From positions 4,075,469 to 4,139,468 of the forward strand of contig NC_040021.1 in the NCBI RefSeq assembly GCF_000972845.2: a DNA stretch of 64,000 nt. The letters are read 5' to 3'. Under the pieces are notes generated by a model. It ran no database searches, was not told the DNA's origin, and worked only from the letters and a program-made list of their open reading frames with translations. Shown one piece after another: positions 42,837 to 56,745 of the stretch. Position 1 is the first letter of the stretch. Each line of letters opens with the position of its first letter. The DNA is from Larimichthys crocea. Its lineage: Eukaryota > Chordata > Actinopteri > Sciaenidae. The position numbers were made by a program, and so were the translations under genes.

Positions 42837-45800
42837 AGTTCAGACATGACCCCTCTGTTCATGTAGCGCCGCCTTCGTTTCTCGGCGTCTCCAAGTTTCA
42901 GAGGCGAAGCAGCATGTGGTTGATCTCACAGAGCTGGAGGCTGCAGAGCAGACCTCAGATAAAAAGTCCGTTATTTTAACTCAAGTGTCAGTTTTCCAAC
43001 AAATTCACCAGAAAATCTCAAAAATCAGAAAAAAAAGTTGGAGTTGGAGACAAAACGCACAGGATGTTCATGTTTTACGCGCCTGGGAGGTGTTCACCAC
43101 CTCTAATTTCTCATGTGTAAGACAAGAATAAACAGCTGTTGAGGAACTTTAATGAAGTTTAACATGAGGGGGACTGCGGACTGACGCCATCGTGTGGTCA
43201 GACTCGAGTGGTGCGCAGGAACAGAGTGTCCAAACTTTAAATAAGGAGGGCCAGATTTGACAATGTGAAGATGCCCCTGGGGCCAATACTAATATTTTGG
43301 AAAACAATAAAAGTTACTTACAAATGCAATGTTCTGTAATAATTTAGTTTTCATTGTCACAATATATATATATATTTTTAAATGGCCAATCAGGCGTAAA
43401 CAAATCTAAAAACCAGTTCTTCCTTTCTTTTACATCTGGAGTCAGATAACAGAATAAATTATATAGGACATGTTAAACTTGCATGAAGTTGATACAAATC
43501 TGAACCTCATGTTCACTCTAAACATGACTTATTATGACTAATTCAAAGTCTGTTAACATTTAGGTTTAAAACGTGTCACTCTGTGTTGCTCCTGTCTTTA
43601 AGAAAATAATATTTTGCGTCACATCTACCGGTGCATACTGTAACACCAGCAGTTATGTCCTTAGAGGTTCAAATGCTTCATTATGTCAGCCATACAGTAT
43701 CTGACAATCATAGCAGGCCATAAATAATACATTATAAAAATGAAGCTGCCAGAATACAGTCAGATAGATGTCTGCAGGAATGTGATAATGACCAATGTCT
43801 CAGCTACTGTGCAGAACTCGAGGATATTTAGTTTAAAAAGAAAAAAACACTTTATTAGACTTTATGAATTTGATGTAAATGATTTATAGTTGTTTTACCA
43901 CAACTGCTGAACGCATCAATCACATGACAGCTTAGTCTTTACATACCCAACCATAACCATCGCTTGATCTCCGTGTCATATTTACGACAAGTCTGTTCCC
44001 CTGGTGAATGTCGACATGGAGCACTGAGCACTGAAGACGACAACATGTCATAAATATATTTTTTTTAGGTTTTTGCTTTCTTTCCTGTCAGTTACCATGG
44101 AAGGGATATGACATAATGATACACACTTAGCTCTAAATGAGACGTTGCTGTTGTACAAACATCATATAGGGAAGAGGAGGAGGAGGAACTCAGTGTGTAT
44201 GGAGTGTGTTATCATGCTACACACACACACACACTTGAGTTTGACCTCAACCAGTTAAATTTAGAGCCTACCAGCTTCCTGAGCAGTTCTGCCAGCGTTC
44301 AGTCAGATCAAACTAACCTCTGCCCCTGACAGTTTGTCGCTCTTGATGGAGTCGTTTTATTAAATAAATGATTCAGATTTCTGTCCCCTCCAGCTACAGT
44401 TCCCACTAAAATAACAACAGTGCTTAGATGTGAGTGAAATGTGAAATTTTAAGTCACTTTACACAGTGACATTGTCGACTTCTTGCACCTTTTCTCCCTG
44501 TTTATTTGAATCCCACCTCTCTCTGCAGCCACCTGCTTCCCATTTCCTAATTAACCTTGTAGCACACCTACTCCTTCCATGAATTTGATCTATTTTGCCT
44601 TTGTCTTGCACATTACATTTGTGTTATGTGATGAGACATGCTGATCCTTTGCATGAATCTATATTATATTCTGCAGGCTCGTCTCTTAGCAGCAGATCCA
44701 TAAATCATAAAACATTTAACACTTTATAGGAAAAGGAACTCGGTCAGGAGGATGTTTTTTTAAAAAGCATCCACAAGATGGTGATGTTGCCACACTGTTA
44801 AAGTGACACTGGCTTTCTTTGCTAGAGATATTTTCATGAAGCTCAAAGAGTTGCTATTAATATAACCTCATACTGCTCCTGATCTCTGAGAGCTCTGATC
44901 TAACACAGGCGTATTTCAGTCCAGGTTTCTGTCACATCCAGTTGTGTCCTGTGGTGTGATAATGGAGATCACATGTGGCTGGTACCGCCTACCGACCTCT
45001 GACCTCTGACCTCTCTGCCTTGCCCTGCACTCAAACAGCAGTGTTAACTGTTCACACTGCTTGTTTATCTTGTGTTTGCATTTCTGTGAATACTGTACGT
45101 GTGTGTATGTGAGTGCCTCAATATGACAGCAAACCTGATTTTGTGTTTTATTTTAAGCCACATGGGTGTCCGTGCATGTCTGCGTGGGATGGATACTGTA
45201 ACTGCGTGTCCTGCTCAGTGAACTGCATGTCTCTCAGCAGATTGTCTCCCTACAGCTGTCCCCCACAACCCAGCTGGACTTTACAGCATGACCTTTAATG
45301 GTGACCTACACATATAGCACTTACTGTCCTCATCACGTGTTCCTCCGGACGTCTTATAGTGAAGAAACTCTTCCCCTGATTTCTCGGTCTGGTTAAATCA
45401 TTGGAGGCATGTTGAGCTTCAAAGCATCGAGTCCAAATCATGATATTTAGAAAAACATTCCACTCTGATCCTCTCAGGTTTGAAAAATGTAACTAAATAT
45501 GTGTGTTTTATTGCTTCAGAGAAGGTAGAAAAGGAACATATTAGTGTGTACGACACAGAGGACAAAATGTTTTTATAATGTTTGCCCTAAGGAGCTTCAG
45601 AGTCAGAAAAAAACATTTATTTCCCGACAATGTCATAGATAGATTACATAATTCACATGGTCGTTCCAAACTAGTGCACTATACTTATATTAAGGCTGTT
45701 TGAACGATGCTAGGCTGAAAAAAGAAAACAATAATGAGTCTGTTGGGGTTAAAAAGTTTAAGAAAACATTTGTGCAATTTGATTAATTGAGAACATTTAA

Positions 45801-46009
45801 ATGTTAAGAGGTTAAATAACATCTCACAGGAATGTTTAACACACTTGGACTAGATTGTTGCTGCATTCCTACACTGGCAGCTGTTGTTTTGTTATTCTCT
45901 AAGTATATGCATTTACATTTTCTGTCGCACTACTGCATATGTTTATTTACTTGCTGTATATTCCAGATGTATCCCAGAATAAGTCTGTTATTATCACTGA
46001 TAATGACTG

Positions 46010-46318
46010 TGCTCAAACAAGCCACCTGTAACAACACCCACGCTCTTAATCCTGCATAACTTTAAGCCTTAATATAATCTGAACAGGTGAGTTGTATATA
46101 AATTCACCCTCAGTACAGTTGTCATGAACGGGGAAATTAGCTACAGAGACCAAAACAGTTTTTTGTACCAGGCTGTAAACATGTTTATTTCTGCTGTGAA
46201 GTTGGACATTTGAACATGGGGACTTATGGAGACTGACTCACTTCTGGAGCCAGCCTCAAGTGGACATTTGAGGAACTGCAGTTTCACTTCACTTCACAGC
46301 CACGGAGGTTGCTGCTTG
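46010..46318 (-). repeat. 300-bp interspersed repeat, copy C
   Basis: Minus-strand copy, nearly full length, starting beside AACAAGCCACCTGTAAC, a flank shared with copy E. That shared flank suggests the element is longer than the common core. Confidence 0.85.
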
Positions 46319-48967
46319 TTTTTTTTTGTTTTTTTTACTCAGACAACCCATAACAGACATATAAAGTTGGGCCTTTATTTCCTCAGCAACAAGTGACATC
46401 AACAAGTGAGTAGTTTTATCAGGTTCACAGTCTCTGAGCTGTCTGTGTGTGGTACTCTAAAATCAATTTGGTGTCACTGTTGAAACAATTCAAACCCCCT
46501 GGCAACACTTGAAACGAAGTGCAGTGTCTTGAACTCAGACCGAGCTTTGACTTATGAATAACACATCGAGGAAGAGCAGCGGTAGGTGTGCTTAAAGAAT
46601 TCATCAGCTGACAGTTATAGGCAGATCTTCCCCGTGAGATTTTCTGTAGGCGCTGGTAAATCTGCCATGAAATATTAATGCAACGCGGCACAACCCTCGG
46701 CACATTATATTGAAAGCTCCTGTCATCTCAGACATATTTGTCACTGACTACCTGTCAACCAGGACTTACAGTCGTCTTTTGGTCTGCTGTTTGCTTTTGT
46801 TGTTGTCCTGAAATAATGAGCATCTTTCAAAGCTTTTGATATACACTCACCCACAGCTGGGAAAGAAAATAGTGCTGCCCACCTGCTGACATGTACGTAT
46901 ACGTCGAATTCATTTCACTTGATCTAAGGACTGACAGGACGTGACAGTAAAACACAAGACATACATGTTTTACATGCACTAACAGTTTTTTCATATTCAT
47001 AAAAACCAAAACAAAAAACTAACCTATGCAGTATGTTTTTATAAATACATCCCATCTAGTTACTGGACTGTATAATGGGAGAATAAGTACCAAAAAAAGA
47101 TTTTCACGCCTACATCAGTCTGTTCAAGAAACATAATGGGGGAGTGAATTCTGGTGCATGCAGCTTACAGCTTCACGATGAAACATTATTCTTACTAATG
47201 ATGCTGCGAATATGCTGAGGTGGCATTTGACAGACGACAAAGTTGTCTTTTATAACTGACAGTTTTCCTCAGGTGTCCATTTAAACTTTGCCTCCAATTG
47301 ACTTTTTTTGTTTCATGGGAAACGTCGTGCTAGGTGCAGTACTCTGTGAGGCTGCACAGCTGCAGTAAAAGACCTGCAAAACCTTACTGAAGTAAAAGTG
47401 AGTACTGTCATTAAAATGCACCTGAAGTGACTTACAGAGTTTCCTGATGGACAGTGAAGTAAGCTGTAGCTGGTTAATATTAGCTCACTTTGTCAGCTGT
47501 GCTGTCCAGACTGTGAGCTCAGAGCACTGGGTGTTTTTTTACCACAGATGTTATAAACCAGTAGGACAAGGAGGTTTTGAGGCCTGGGGCATGGGGGGAA
47601 AGACAAGGAGTGGGAGTGTCATGCCAGAACAGGAGCTGGGTAAGTGGGCAATGGAGCTCAACAGCCTCTATGGCTGTTGAAAGTTGTTGACCTGCTAGTT
47701 TTAAATCAAAAATAATATAATAATAATAATAATACTTACACATGTACATGTATACAAACTTCTATGCAATGTTGCTTTAATGTGTGTGTCACATTTTACT
47801 GCTGTGGGTGTTTAAGGCTGTACTGTTTGGTAGTTTAATTTACAGTGATGCATCATATCATATTATATCAAATGTTTGTAGCGTTGCTGTCCATTTTCAC
47901 CAAGTCAATCTTTCATGATCACATATTTTCCAGATAATCCAAGACATTTTTTTAAATGATTTATTTAGTTTAAGTAGAGGAAGTTTTAAAAGTAACACAG
48001 AGGCTGCAGCTCATCATTAGTTTTGCAAGATTAGTTTTGTTGCCGAGATATTTCCGACCAAAGACCCGGACTGACAGGCCAGGTCTGACATCGCCATCCC
48101 AAGAGCCAATGCCGCCAGCGTGGCTGAAAAACCGCAGAGGAAGGGCAAGCTCTCGTCAGATGTGACAGTGATGAAACACAAAGCTGCTCATCCTGATACA
48201 CAAGTAGACAAAAAAAAGATAAAGACTTCTCAAGCTGCTTTGAAAAGGTCAAACAGTTAAAAAGTCTTTGTTATCATGGGTGCATGATTAAAAACATATA
48301 TACTGTTTTATTGCAGAATAAAACTCCAAATAAATCATGAGAGGTGAATGTCAGTATATTTCTGGAAATGTACCTGAGTGCAGACAGAACAGCAGGACAG
48401 CGCGTCCATGCAGTGCACAGTGACAGTGGTGAGCCCACATCTCTTCACACATAAATATATCTGTGGAGGAGTTACGGCCAGCGTCTGCAGCGGGATTAAA
48501 TTCTATCACGCAGCCTGCCAACCCTGATCAGTAACAGATCAGTTTTACATCTTGCAGTCAAACTCAGTGTTCCTTTTCTGGGTACAGCTTGTTCTGAACC
48601 TGAACCTGACTTAAAGCAACTTCTTCCATCCCATCAGCCGTCAGAAGGCAACAGCGGCTGTTTAAGGTCACACGAAGGTACACAAATAAAAAAAAGACCT
48701 GACTGTGAGTGTAGCTACAATATTGTTGTTGAAATAAAAGAAGAAAGAATCTGGTGTTTCTTTAACGTGACACGTTGAACTCGTTTGCCGTGAGGGGGAA
48801 GAACAGGACAGCGGTGCAATCAATTGCAAAGAAGCCAAACAAGTGTGACTCACTCGTGCTCCCTTGTGACCTGTGCATGGTGAGATATTAAAAAGTAAAG
48901 AACATGTCAGAAGATGGACAGAAAGATTGTGGGAACAGAAATCCAGCTTCTAAACACAAAGCAGGTA

Positions 48968-48993
48968 TCACACACACACACACACACACACAC
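48968..48993 (+). repeat. CA dinucleotide microsatellite
   Basis: About 13 CA units, 50 bases from interspersed repeat copy D. Confidence 0.92.
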
Positions 48994-49041
48994 AGATTTA
49001 GACGTGTTTCTGCTCTGCACTTACTCACTGACAGTATAAAC

Positions 49042-49191
49042 TCACCCTCAGTACAGTTGTCATGAACGGGGAAATTAGCTACAGAGACCAAAACTGTTTT
49101 TTGTACCAGGCTGTAAACATGTTTATTTCTGCTGTGAAACATGGGGACTTATGGAGACTGACTCACTTCTGGAGCCAGCCTCAAGTGGACG
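49042..49191 (-). repeat. 300-bp interspersed repeat, copy D (core only)
   Basis: 150 bases that I read as identical to 54357-54506 in copy E. Both flanks of the core are absent. An open frame (starting [10 protein letters not shown]) is shared with copy E and reflects the repeat, not a gene. Confidence 0.88.
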
Positions 49192-52100
49192 ACAAGAGAA
49201 ACTGGTTTGGTCACATTGTCATGCTGATGCCAACCTTCCTCTTATTTATTTTAAGAAGTCTTAGTTGCCATTGGTGAACTAAAATAATTTATGTCTGTAC
49301 GTCTTCGTGCATGAAAAGCAAACCACTGAAAGAGAAGTTAAAATGTCTTTCAGGAGAATGTGGAAATGAATACCACAACGAAACAAGCTGACGGTCACAG
49401 AGTTTTGTGAAATTCAGCATTCAACAATGGAAAAATGATCTGCTGCTGTATGGAAGTTGTCTTCTAGTATCGTTGGAGATCACATGAAGTCAAGTTAATA
49501 TATGTGGTGGGTGTAACGTATGGCAGTTGGATCAAAAAGTTAAAGATGAGTCATCAGAAATAAGTATTTGCCAAAATCAAAATGTAACTGAGCAATTAAC
49601 ACGGAAGGAAGAGGATTAATTGTAAAATGTTTTTTTTCGGTGTGTCTTTAATGAGAATAAACAGCAGGATGGAGATAAGAACTTTCTTAAAGCAGCTTTT
49701 GACGTCTGTTGAGAGTGAACTAACATAAACATGATTCAGCTAATTAATGGACCTGCTTTAAAGTTGCTGATAGAAATATCTAAACTAATAAAAATGTAAA
49801 AACACATTTTTACTACATTAACTCGAAGTCTGTGTGAAGTAATAAATATGTGTTCTGAGTTTGTCGGATCAAAGAAGAAACTGAGTGGCCTCAGCGTGTC
49901 ATCGAGCCACCCTTTAAGCTCCGCCCACAAAATCCTGAGACTGAAAACTGGAGAAAAACTGTTTTAACCTCTAACTCCACATTTCAGTAATATATATATA
50001 TAGTAGTATATAGTATATAGTATAAAGTCTTTTCACGTGTTTTCAGCAAATATTTTCCAACATATTTAAAGTATTTTGAAAGAAATCTCAGAATTGCCTT
50101 TATACGGACTTTAAAGATAAAACTTTACATTTATATAACCACAAATAAACTCACTAAGTGTAATAACCCTGACCTTAAAACATTAGTCAGGCCTTTAAAA
50201 TGTACACAAAACAGCACCGTCTATTCTCAGACCTTCAGTCTAGATAAGGAAACACTTCAAGAAATATGTCTTTAGGTCAACAAACACTACCAGAATCACA
50301 ATATGAGCGAACATAGTTAAAATATTACATGAATAAATAGCAAAATATGACATGTAATCTCATCCTCTTCCAGATTTAATGTGACTGAACACATCAGCAG
50401 GGCTCTGCCTGAAACTCCACAGTCAACATCTCCTAGCAGAGAGTTACACAATGTTAGGGAGTGGCTCATAGACAGCAAACTGTCATTACTTTTGGGCAAA
50501 TCCGGTCAGCCAGTTTGGTTTGGCACTAGATGTACTGTGGGCTGCAGAATAAAGGTCACGTTATGTTGACAAAATCTTATTGCAGGCTTGTGTCACACAC
50601 CTCGTCATCAGCCTGGATCAGTCACTGTTGCTGAGGAAGTGTCCAAGAGTGTCTGTAAAATCAAGTTCCTGTACTGAAGAACAAGACAGTTTGACATTGC
50701 AATAAAAAACAAAAACTTGTTACGACACGAATACAGTGTCACTTTCATTACGCCTCCTCTGTGTGGCGCAGTGGTTCGACAGACACGACGCCGGTTATGT
50801 AAAATAACATTATTCGTTATCTCCAGAATGCATGTAGGAGTTCAAGAAGGTGGGCCTGTCGCCAGTACAGCTCAGACTGAGCAGCTGAAACTCAACCATA
50901 TGTTCAACATCATTATCTGAGCGGCACCTGACTATGCGGGCTCGCAAATAGATAGACACAGCATGGTCACTGCAGCAGGACAGGTGTGCACTCATGCAAG
51001 GCGCCGTGAGTAAACAGCATAGCCTGGAGCTGTTTGTTTTTATGCAGGGAACAAACTATGAAATCATCTCATCCCTAGAGTTGGATGACAAGGCAAGTTT
51101 TGAGTGTTAGGGTCCATGCAGGCGGGATCAGGCGTTGCAGACCCAACGCCTCACACGGTTTTCAAGCTTTATTGGCAAAGGGTCAGCTGAAGAGTGACAG
51201 GAAGGTGTGGATTCGAAACCGCTGCGGAAAAGACTGATCATTCGTACATGGGGTGCACACTCTACCTCAAACCGTCGGACATAAACCAAATTAAACTACC
51301 TCACGTCACTATTTTGCAGCGTAAATTGCGAGCATTTATTCCATGAATTCACCTGGATCGTCTCAGTTTTAGAGAAATTTCAGTCGATGAAGACTAAAAA
51401 TCACTAAAATCACTGATTTGACTGAGTTTCTATTATGTAATCTTTTACAGCTCATTATTGTTCTTAACTCTTAAGTAAATAAATACATAATTCGAATACA
51501 AAAACATGCAAATTCCTGGTCAACTTTTAGAGGAAACATGCCAGTTTTTTTTTTTCTTTTAACAAGTAATTTGAGCCAGTAGCTGGATAAAAGACAGACT
51601 CTTGCAGTGCAGTCATCTGCTCTGTTATCGCTTTAATTAATCTGAATTCGTGCTCATTTATTCATAGAAAAAAATGTGTCGGTAAACTCTGAAGAAGAAA
51701 TGTCTAAAAGGGAATAAACATTTGTGTTAGTTTGAAAGATAAATGACCTGAGCAGACGCCCTGACAGGCAGCCAGACAGTCTCGTGTCCAGTCGATGGAA
51801 AGCACAGCTGGAAATCTAAGGAGCTGTTAAGTCTCTCATTACCGTGTGTCAGATGTGTCACTCAGCGGGACGCCGGACTGCAGCAAGAACCCAGAGTTTA
51901 CTCTCTTAATCATTAGCATCCGTCAATATCACAGGAGGGCTAGTGCCTCAAACAACAAGGTTGTCACCCAGTCTCTTGTGCACTGATTCCCTTTTATTAT
52001 TAAATTGAGGCTATGAAAAGATAAAATATTGTTAATAATTTGTACTTTTAAGAACATATATATATTTTAATTCCACGACATGTAAAGCAAACAAAAGGAT

Positions 52101-54245
52101 TTATCCTTCCTGAACAGCTCCAGGTTTCTTATTTATATATTCCTTGTGTTTTGTGCACTATGGATCGATTTCGCTCTATGTCAATAACTCAGGGTCGATG
52201 CGTGACCTTTCACCTCTTAGATTTAATGAGGGTCACGCTGTCAGTGTTTATCGTGGATCTATGGGAAGAAAAGATGGTGACAGGGCGGATAATCACCGTT
52301 GAAATATTCATATAGAGAGACAAGTGTTATGTAATAACATGTGACAGTGTTCATTAGGGTGGACGGCGGTAACGCAGGCAGCAGCAGGGATGACTTGTTC
52401 GGAAGGACAGAGACTGAGACAGACTGTGAAATGACGGGTCAGTGTTTATACGAAATGTGTCCTTCAAACTGGATGTAAAACACGTGTATCCTCAGAGCAG
52501 CACAGGGAAAACTATTCAGAAACTGATCTTATAATCAGTTACTCATATTTTAAAGCAGAAAGGAGAATTAAAGAGTTTATTTTTCACAGATTTCTGAGTG
52601 TTTTGAGACAAAAGTCTGATCGACCTTTAGGTGAATCACGAGTCTTGTCAGTATGTTGGTTAATCCTGGAGATATTTGAAGGTTTTGTACACACTGTGCA
52701 GCTGTACCAACTGTACAATTTCTTAGTTATATGCAAAAAAAATGCAGATATAAACACCAACCATAGTTTGAGTGCAAATTTGTAAAATGAAGACCAGTGC
52801 TGTGTCTCAATTCTTGCGTTAGTACACTGTGTATACTAATCTCGTTAGGGTAGTTTTACCGCTTTATCTTTGCCAAAACACAACATTTGATGGCCAAATT
52901 ATAAATATCTTATATTTGTATGATTGTGGTATTTACCACAATCATTTCAGCTCCAGCAGCTTTGTTGGCCGTTAGTTTAACAGTGTAATCGTGAGTCAGA
53001 GGATCAACAGAGTGATTGAGATTCATCTTCTATGCAAAATTTCTAACTTAATATTTCAGTCTGGACCAAAGTGGTGGACCAACTACTTTTTGAGTCTTCA
53101 GATTTTTAATTGGCAATAGCCCCGTGGACATCAGTCCATCAGGTTTCTCCTTAGAACAGTAGAAATATTCTTGTGCGTCGTTTTCAGTAGATCGTATGGA
53201 ACGGGGAAAGCGATATTGTGATGTCGAGTTTGAGTAATCAGATAAAGTAATCAATTCTGAAATTAACCAATTTCATGCATTATGATTTAAGGTATAACAA
53301 CTCACCCGTAGCTAAACACCAAAAGGTCTTTAGGTCAGAGGTGAAGACTCATGAATCAGAACCACGTACCGCTCGCCTACTTCCAAATTCCACTGCTGAA
53401 GAGCAGCGCAGGTGTATTGCACTCACTGGGGTGCCAAGGCTAATAAATAGATTCACCTCTAATTGGAGGGGTGTTTGGAATAATTATCAAATGACAGCAG
53501 GAGCAGCGGCGGAGTCACGGAGGCGGAGCAAATGATGGGGAAATGAAAGACTTTAATTGAATGTCAGCGGGAAGCTGCAGGCCACGTTGAACCTCGTATA
53601 ATGAGATGTAGGCAGCTGAAGGGCGTCCCTCCCATGATGTGTTGCTGGTAGGGAAGAGGCGAGGGTGCAAACTGGGGGGTGTTTGGGATGGCTCCAGTCT
53701 CCCTGGCATTGCCTTAATGATGTCCTCGTATCATGGCATTACGTAACGTGCTCTCCAGTGATGTTTAGTCAGGCTTACACACCACGAGCCCTCCCGACGA
53801 GTGCAAGAGCGAACATGTGTGGCTAACATGCCAGGACTTCATGTGCATATGTGTGTACATGTGCACAAACGCTGGCTATAGATTTGTTTCTGCCTGGATT
53901 GTCTCAAAATCAATGTGCGTCTTTTGTACATGCGGTATGGATTTTCCTTTTACCTGAGTTTTTAAATAAAGAAAGCAAACTGGCAATTTTGCGAATGGGA
54001 CGTTCATGACAGAGTGTGCACAGAGTGCAGAACACAACATATGACGCTATCTGTCCTGTTTGGAAGAGGAATAATCACTGACATTATAAAGATGGACAGC
54101 TTTCAGGTTTTCAGGTTTCTGAAGAGCCGTTTCGAAGCTCTGTGACTGTGGCCACCACCATGCTGGTAGTTCTGCCTCTTCCGCCTCATGACTAATCTAA
54201 AAATAAGTAAAGACGTGGATCATCAGCAAACCTGATGCCTGGTTG

Positions 54246-54580
54246 CTCAAACAAGCCACCTGTAACGGCACCCACCTGTCGATCAAACGACCACGCTCTT
54301 AATCCTGCATAACTTTAAGCCTTAATATAATCTGAACAGGTGAGTTGTATATAAATTCACCCTCAGTACAGTTGTCATGAACGGGGAAATTAGCTACAGA
54401 GACCAAAACTGTTTTTTGTACCAGGCTGTAAACATGTTTATTTCTGCTGTGAAACATGGGGACTTATGGAGACTGACTCACTTCTGGAGCCAGCCTCAAG
54501 TGGACGTTAGAGGAACTGCAGTTTTTGGTACTTCCGCATTAGCTTCACTTCACAGCCACAGAGGTTTCCGCTTGGGAATA
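54246..54580 (-). repeat. 300-bp interspersed repeat, copy E
   Basis: Near full-length minus-strand copy whose core matches copy D base for base over 150 positions. It has a small insertion (GGTACTTCCGCATTAG) near the end corresponding to the start of copy A. Confidence 0.88.
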
Positions 54581-56165
54581 ACCTCTTTCAGGGCAGGAAA
54601 CATTAAATTAGAATAACAATGAGAACGTCCTTCATTTTACTTCATAACGTTTAGTTCTAGTCTTGGATACACTTGCCCTGTGTAAAAATCTAGTGATACA
54701 TATTATTTGGCTGCAAATTCATTTACATATTAATCTGTTAATAGATTTTGTAAACAACTGATAAATTGTATTGCCTGAAAATTGTGAAAAATGTAATAAT
54801 TTAAATCAGAAAATCTCAATTTTTGTCAGTTTTCTGTTGACCAACAGAATAATAAATACATTTGTGTAACTTTGTTTATTTGTGTTGCATCTTAGTGGCC
54901 TAGGGGTAAAGGTGCTGATCTGGAGACCGTTCTCTCCCCTCGTCGCGTGTCTACTCTCAGCTGTCTAATACAGGAATAACATGCACAGAAATACTGCACC
55001 GCCGTCATAAATATGGTTGTCCCAGATTTACTCTTGTCTGGCGGCCACTCTCTGCTTTTCTCTTCTCAGCTTCTTCCAACAACATCCTCATTGTTTATGT
55101 CCGTAGAGGCTGCTGCGCCCAGTTACATCGCCCTTGTCCTGCTTTGGCTCTGGCACGACACCAGCTCCACTCCCACCTCCAAAACACCTGTGGCTCTGAG
55201 CTCACAGTCTGGGCAACCCAGCTCACGAAGCTGAGCTAACCGCAGCTGCAGTTCGTGAGTCGATGCTGAGCAGCCGGAGGACAAAAAACATTTTCTCCAT
55301 AAAATATCATCCTGTTTCACCGAAATCAATGAAATAGTTGCTGTAAGGTGTTTCTCGTGTTGCTTTGGAGGTTGCAGGTTACACAACACACAGGGAAGAT
55401 GGGGGGTAAGGCTAATCTATGCATATTCAATAAGACCATCAGGCAGGTTAATTATGCCGTATTGATGTAAAGCTAATGTGTTTTGACCCTCAGCATCCGT
55501 ACATCCGTCTCAAACCGGGAGGGAAATGTCTTAGAAAGTGAAGACAAGGTTTGCCAACTTTGCTGCGAGGTCGCACTTCTTCTCTCAGCTCACATGTGGT
55601 GCCCGGTGACCTGCCTGTGTCTATTGTTTCTCCTCCTAAACTTTCCCCTGGGTGCCTGATTATCTGAGTGTCTCTGCATATCACCGAGGACACATTTCAA
55701 AAAAAGTGTGTCATCAAACCAAAGGGCCCGTTCATGTGCGAGGGGATGAGTCACAGCTAAATCACAGTTTAGAGATGTGCGGCAAATACACAGTGACACT
55801 TATTATGTCTGCTAGGTTTTCCTGTTGACTTGATTTATAGCTTTAGAGATCAGATAAATATCGCACAGAGGTTTACTTTTACAATTAGTAAATGCCGTTT
55901 TGCAGCAATACATGATACAGAGTGAGTCATTGAAAACTGATGTTCAGTTTCCAGACACTCTATATATCTAACCTACTTATTTATTATTTTTGCTCTGTGG
56001 ATACTCACTGTGGAACTTTTTTTTTTCCCGAGGTTTCTGTTCTGAAGATGGTTCAAAGTACATCAAAGCACTGACTTCAATGTGGACTTTTGCAGCCTCT
56101 CCAAAATCAGAGTAATGAGGGTCCAGGCTCGATCCCCTGCTCAAACCGCCGGGGGTCAGAGCCTG

Positions 56166-56348
56166 CTACCGGAAAATTTTGTCTGATGGGGTCAGTGGCT
56201 GCAGGAAACCCTTCGGACTCATGAGGATGTATTGGTGATTACGCAGCGGAGGATACGCAGGGAGCTGAGCGTCCTGCAGCTGAAGCCCTGCAGCTCTGCA
56301 GGACTCTACAGCTGAGACCAAATGTTTTATTTCTGATACGGTCACAAC
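56166..56348 (-). CDS. Possible orphan 3' terminal exon, unknown protein
   Basis: After a TTATTCCTCAG acceptor the minus strand is open for 60 codons to a TAG. It starts VVTVSEIKHLVSAVESCRAA and later reads HQYILMSPKGFLQPL. Composition and splice site look exon-like, and an AATAAA-type hexamer lies downstream near 55976-55985. I do not recognise the family, and I could not find a preceding exon with a phase-0 donor. It could equally be a chance ORF. Confidence 0.25.
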   Translation of the reverse strand, partial: VVTVSEIKHLVSAVESCRAAGLQLQDAQLPAYPPLRNHQYILMSPKGFLQPLTPSDKIFR

Positions 56349-56619
56349 CTGAGGAATAAATAACACGCACACACACACACACAGACATTGTGCATCATAT
56401 TAAATACATTTGTTTTTGTTTCTGTTGGTCTGTCAGCTTGAGTGGTTTCTCATTTCCCTCTGACCACCTTGCAGGTTGGCTCTCACACCTGGGCCAGGGG
56501 GTGAAAATCAAAGTGCTGACTATGTATGCTGCTTAAAAATGAATGATTAGTTAATTATCCTGGTTAAGCTGTAAGGAAATCCATAACTTGATGTCTAAAA
56601 TGCAGTTAAAAGGGGGAAT

Positions 56620-56745
56620 CGATTGGCCACACTTTAATGTATCGGCTGTGTCTCCTGATGACGTCCCCAAGCAGCAGCATGTAAAGGTTAAAAAGAGAAG
56701 GTCCTAAAATTGAGCCTTGGGGAACACCACAATCCATTTTTTTCT
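56620..56745. repeat. Interspersed repeat fragment (TTGAGCCTTGGGGAACACCAC)
   Basis: ATTGAGCCTTGGGGAACACC with the preceding CACTTTAATGTATCGGCTGT and GATGACGTCCCCAAGCAGCA resembles a repeat that is common in fish genomes. The class is not known to me. Confidence 0.5.

Noticed and set aside
45113..45298. Cys-rich plus-strand ORF considered as a lost somatomedin-B exon
   Set aside because: It is on the wrong strand, outside the gene, and its cysteine spacing does not match the SMB pattern.
49062..49277. Plus-strand ORF starting [10 protein letters not shown], shared with 54377-54616
   Set aside because: The shared part is the interspersed repeat; the frames diverge where the repeat ends.
55013..55389. 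Overlapping ORFs of 73 and 88 codons on opposite strands
   Set aside because: Neither shows a domain, splice signal or family resemblance; likely chance frames in a GC-richer patch.
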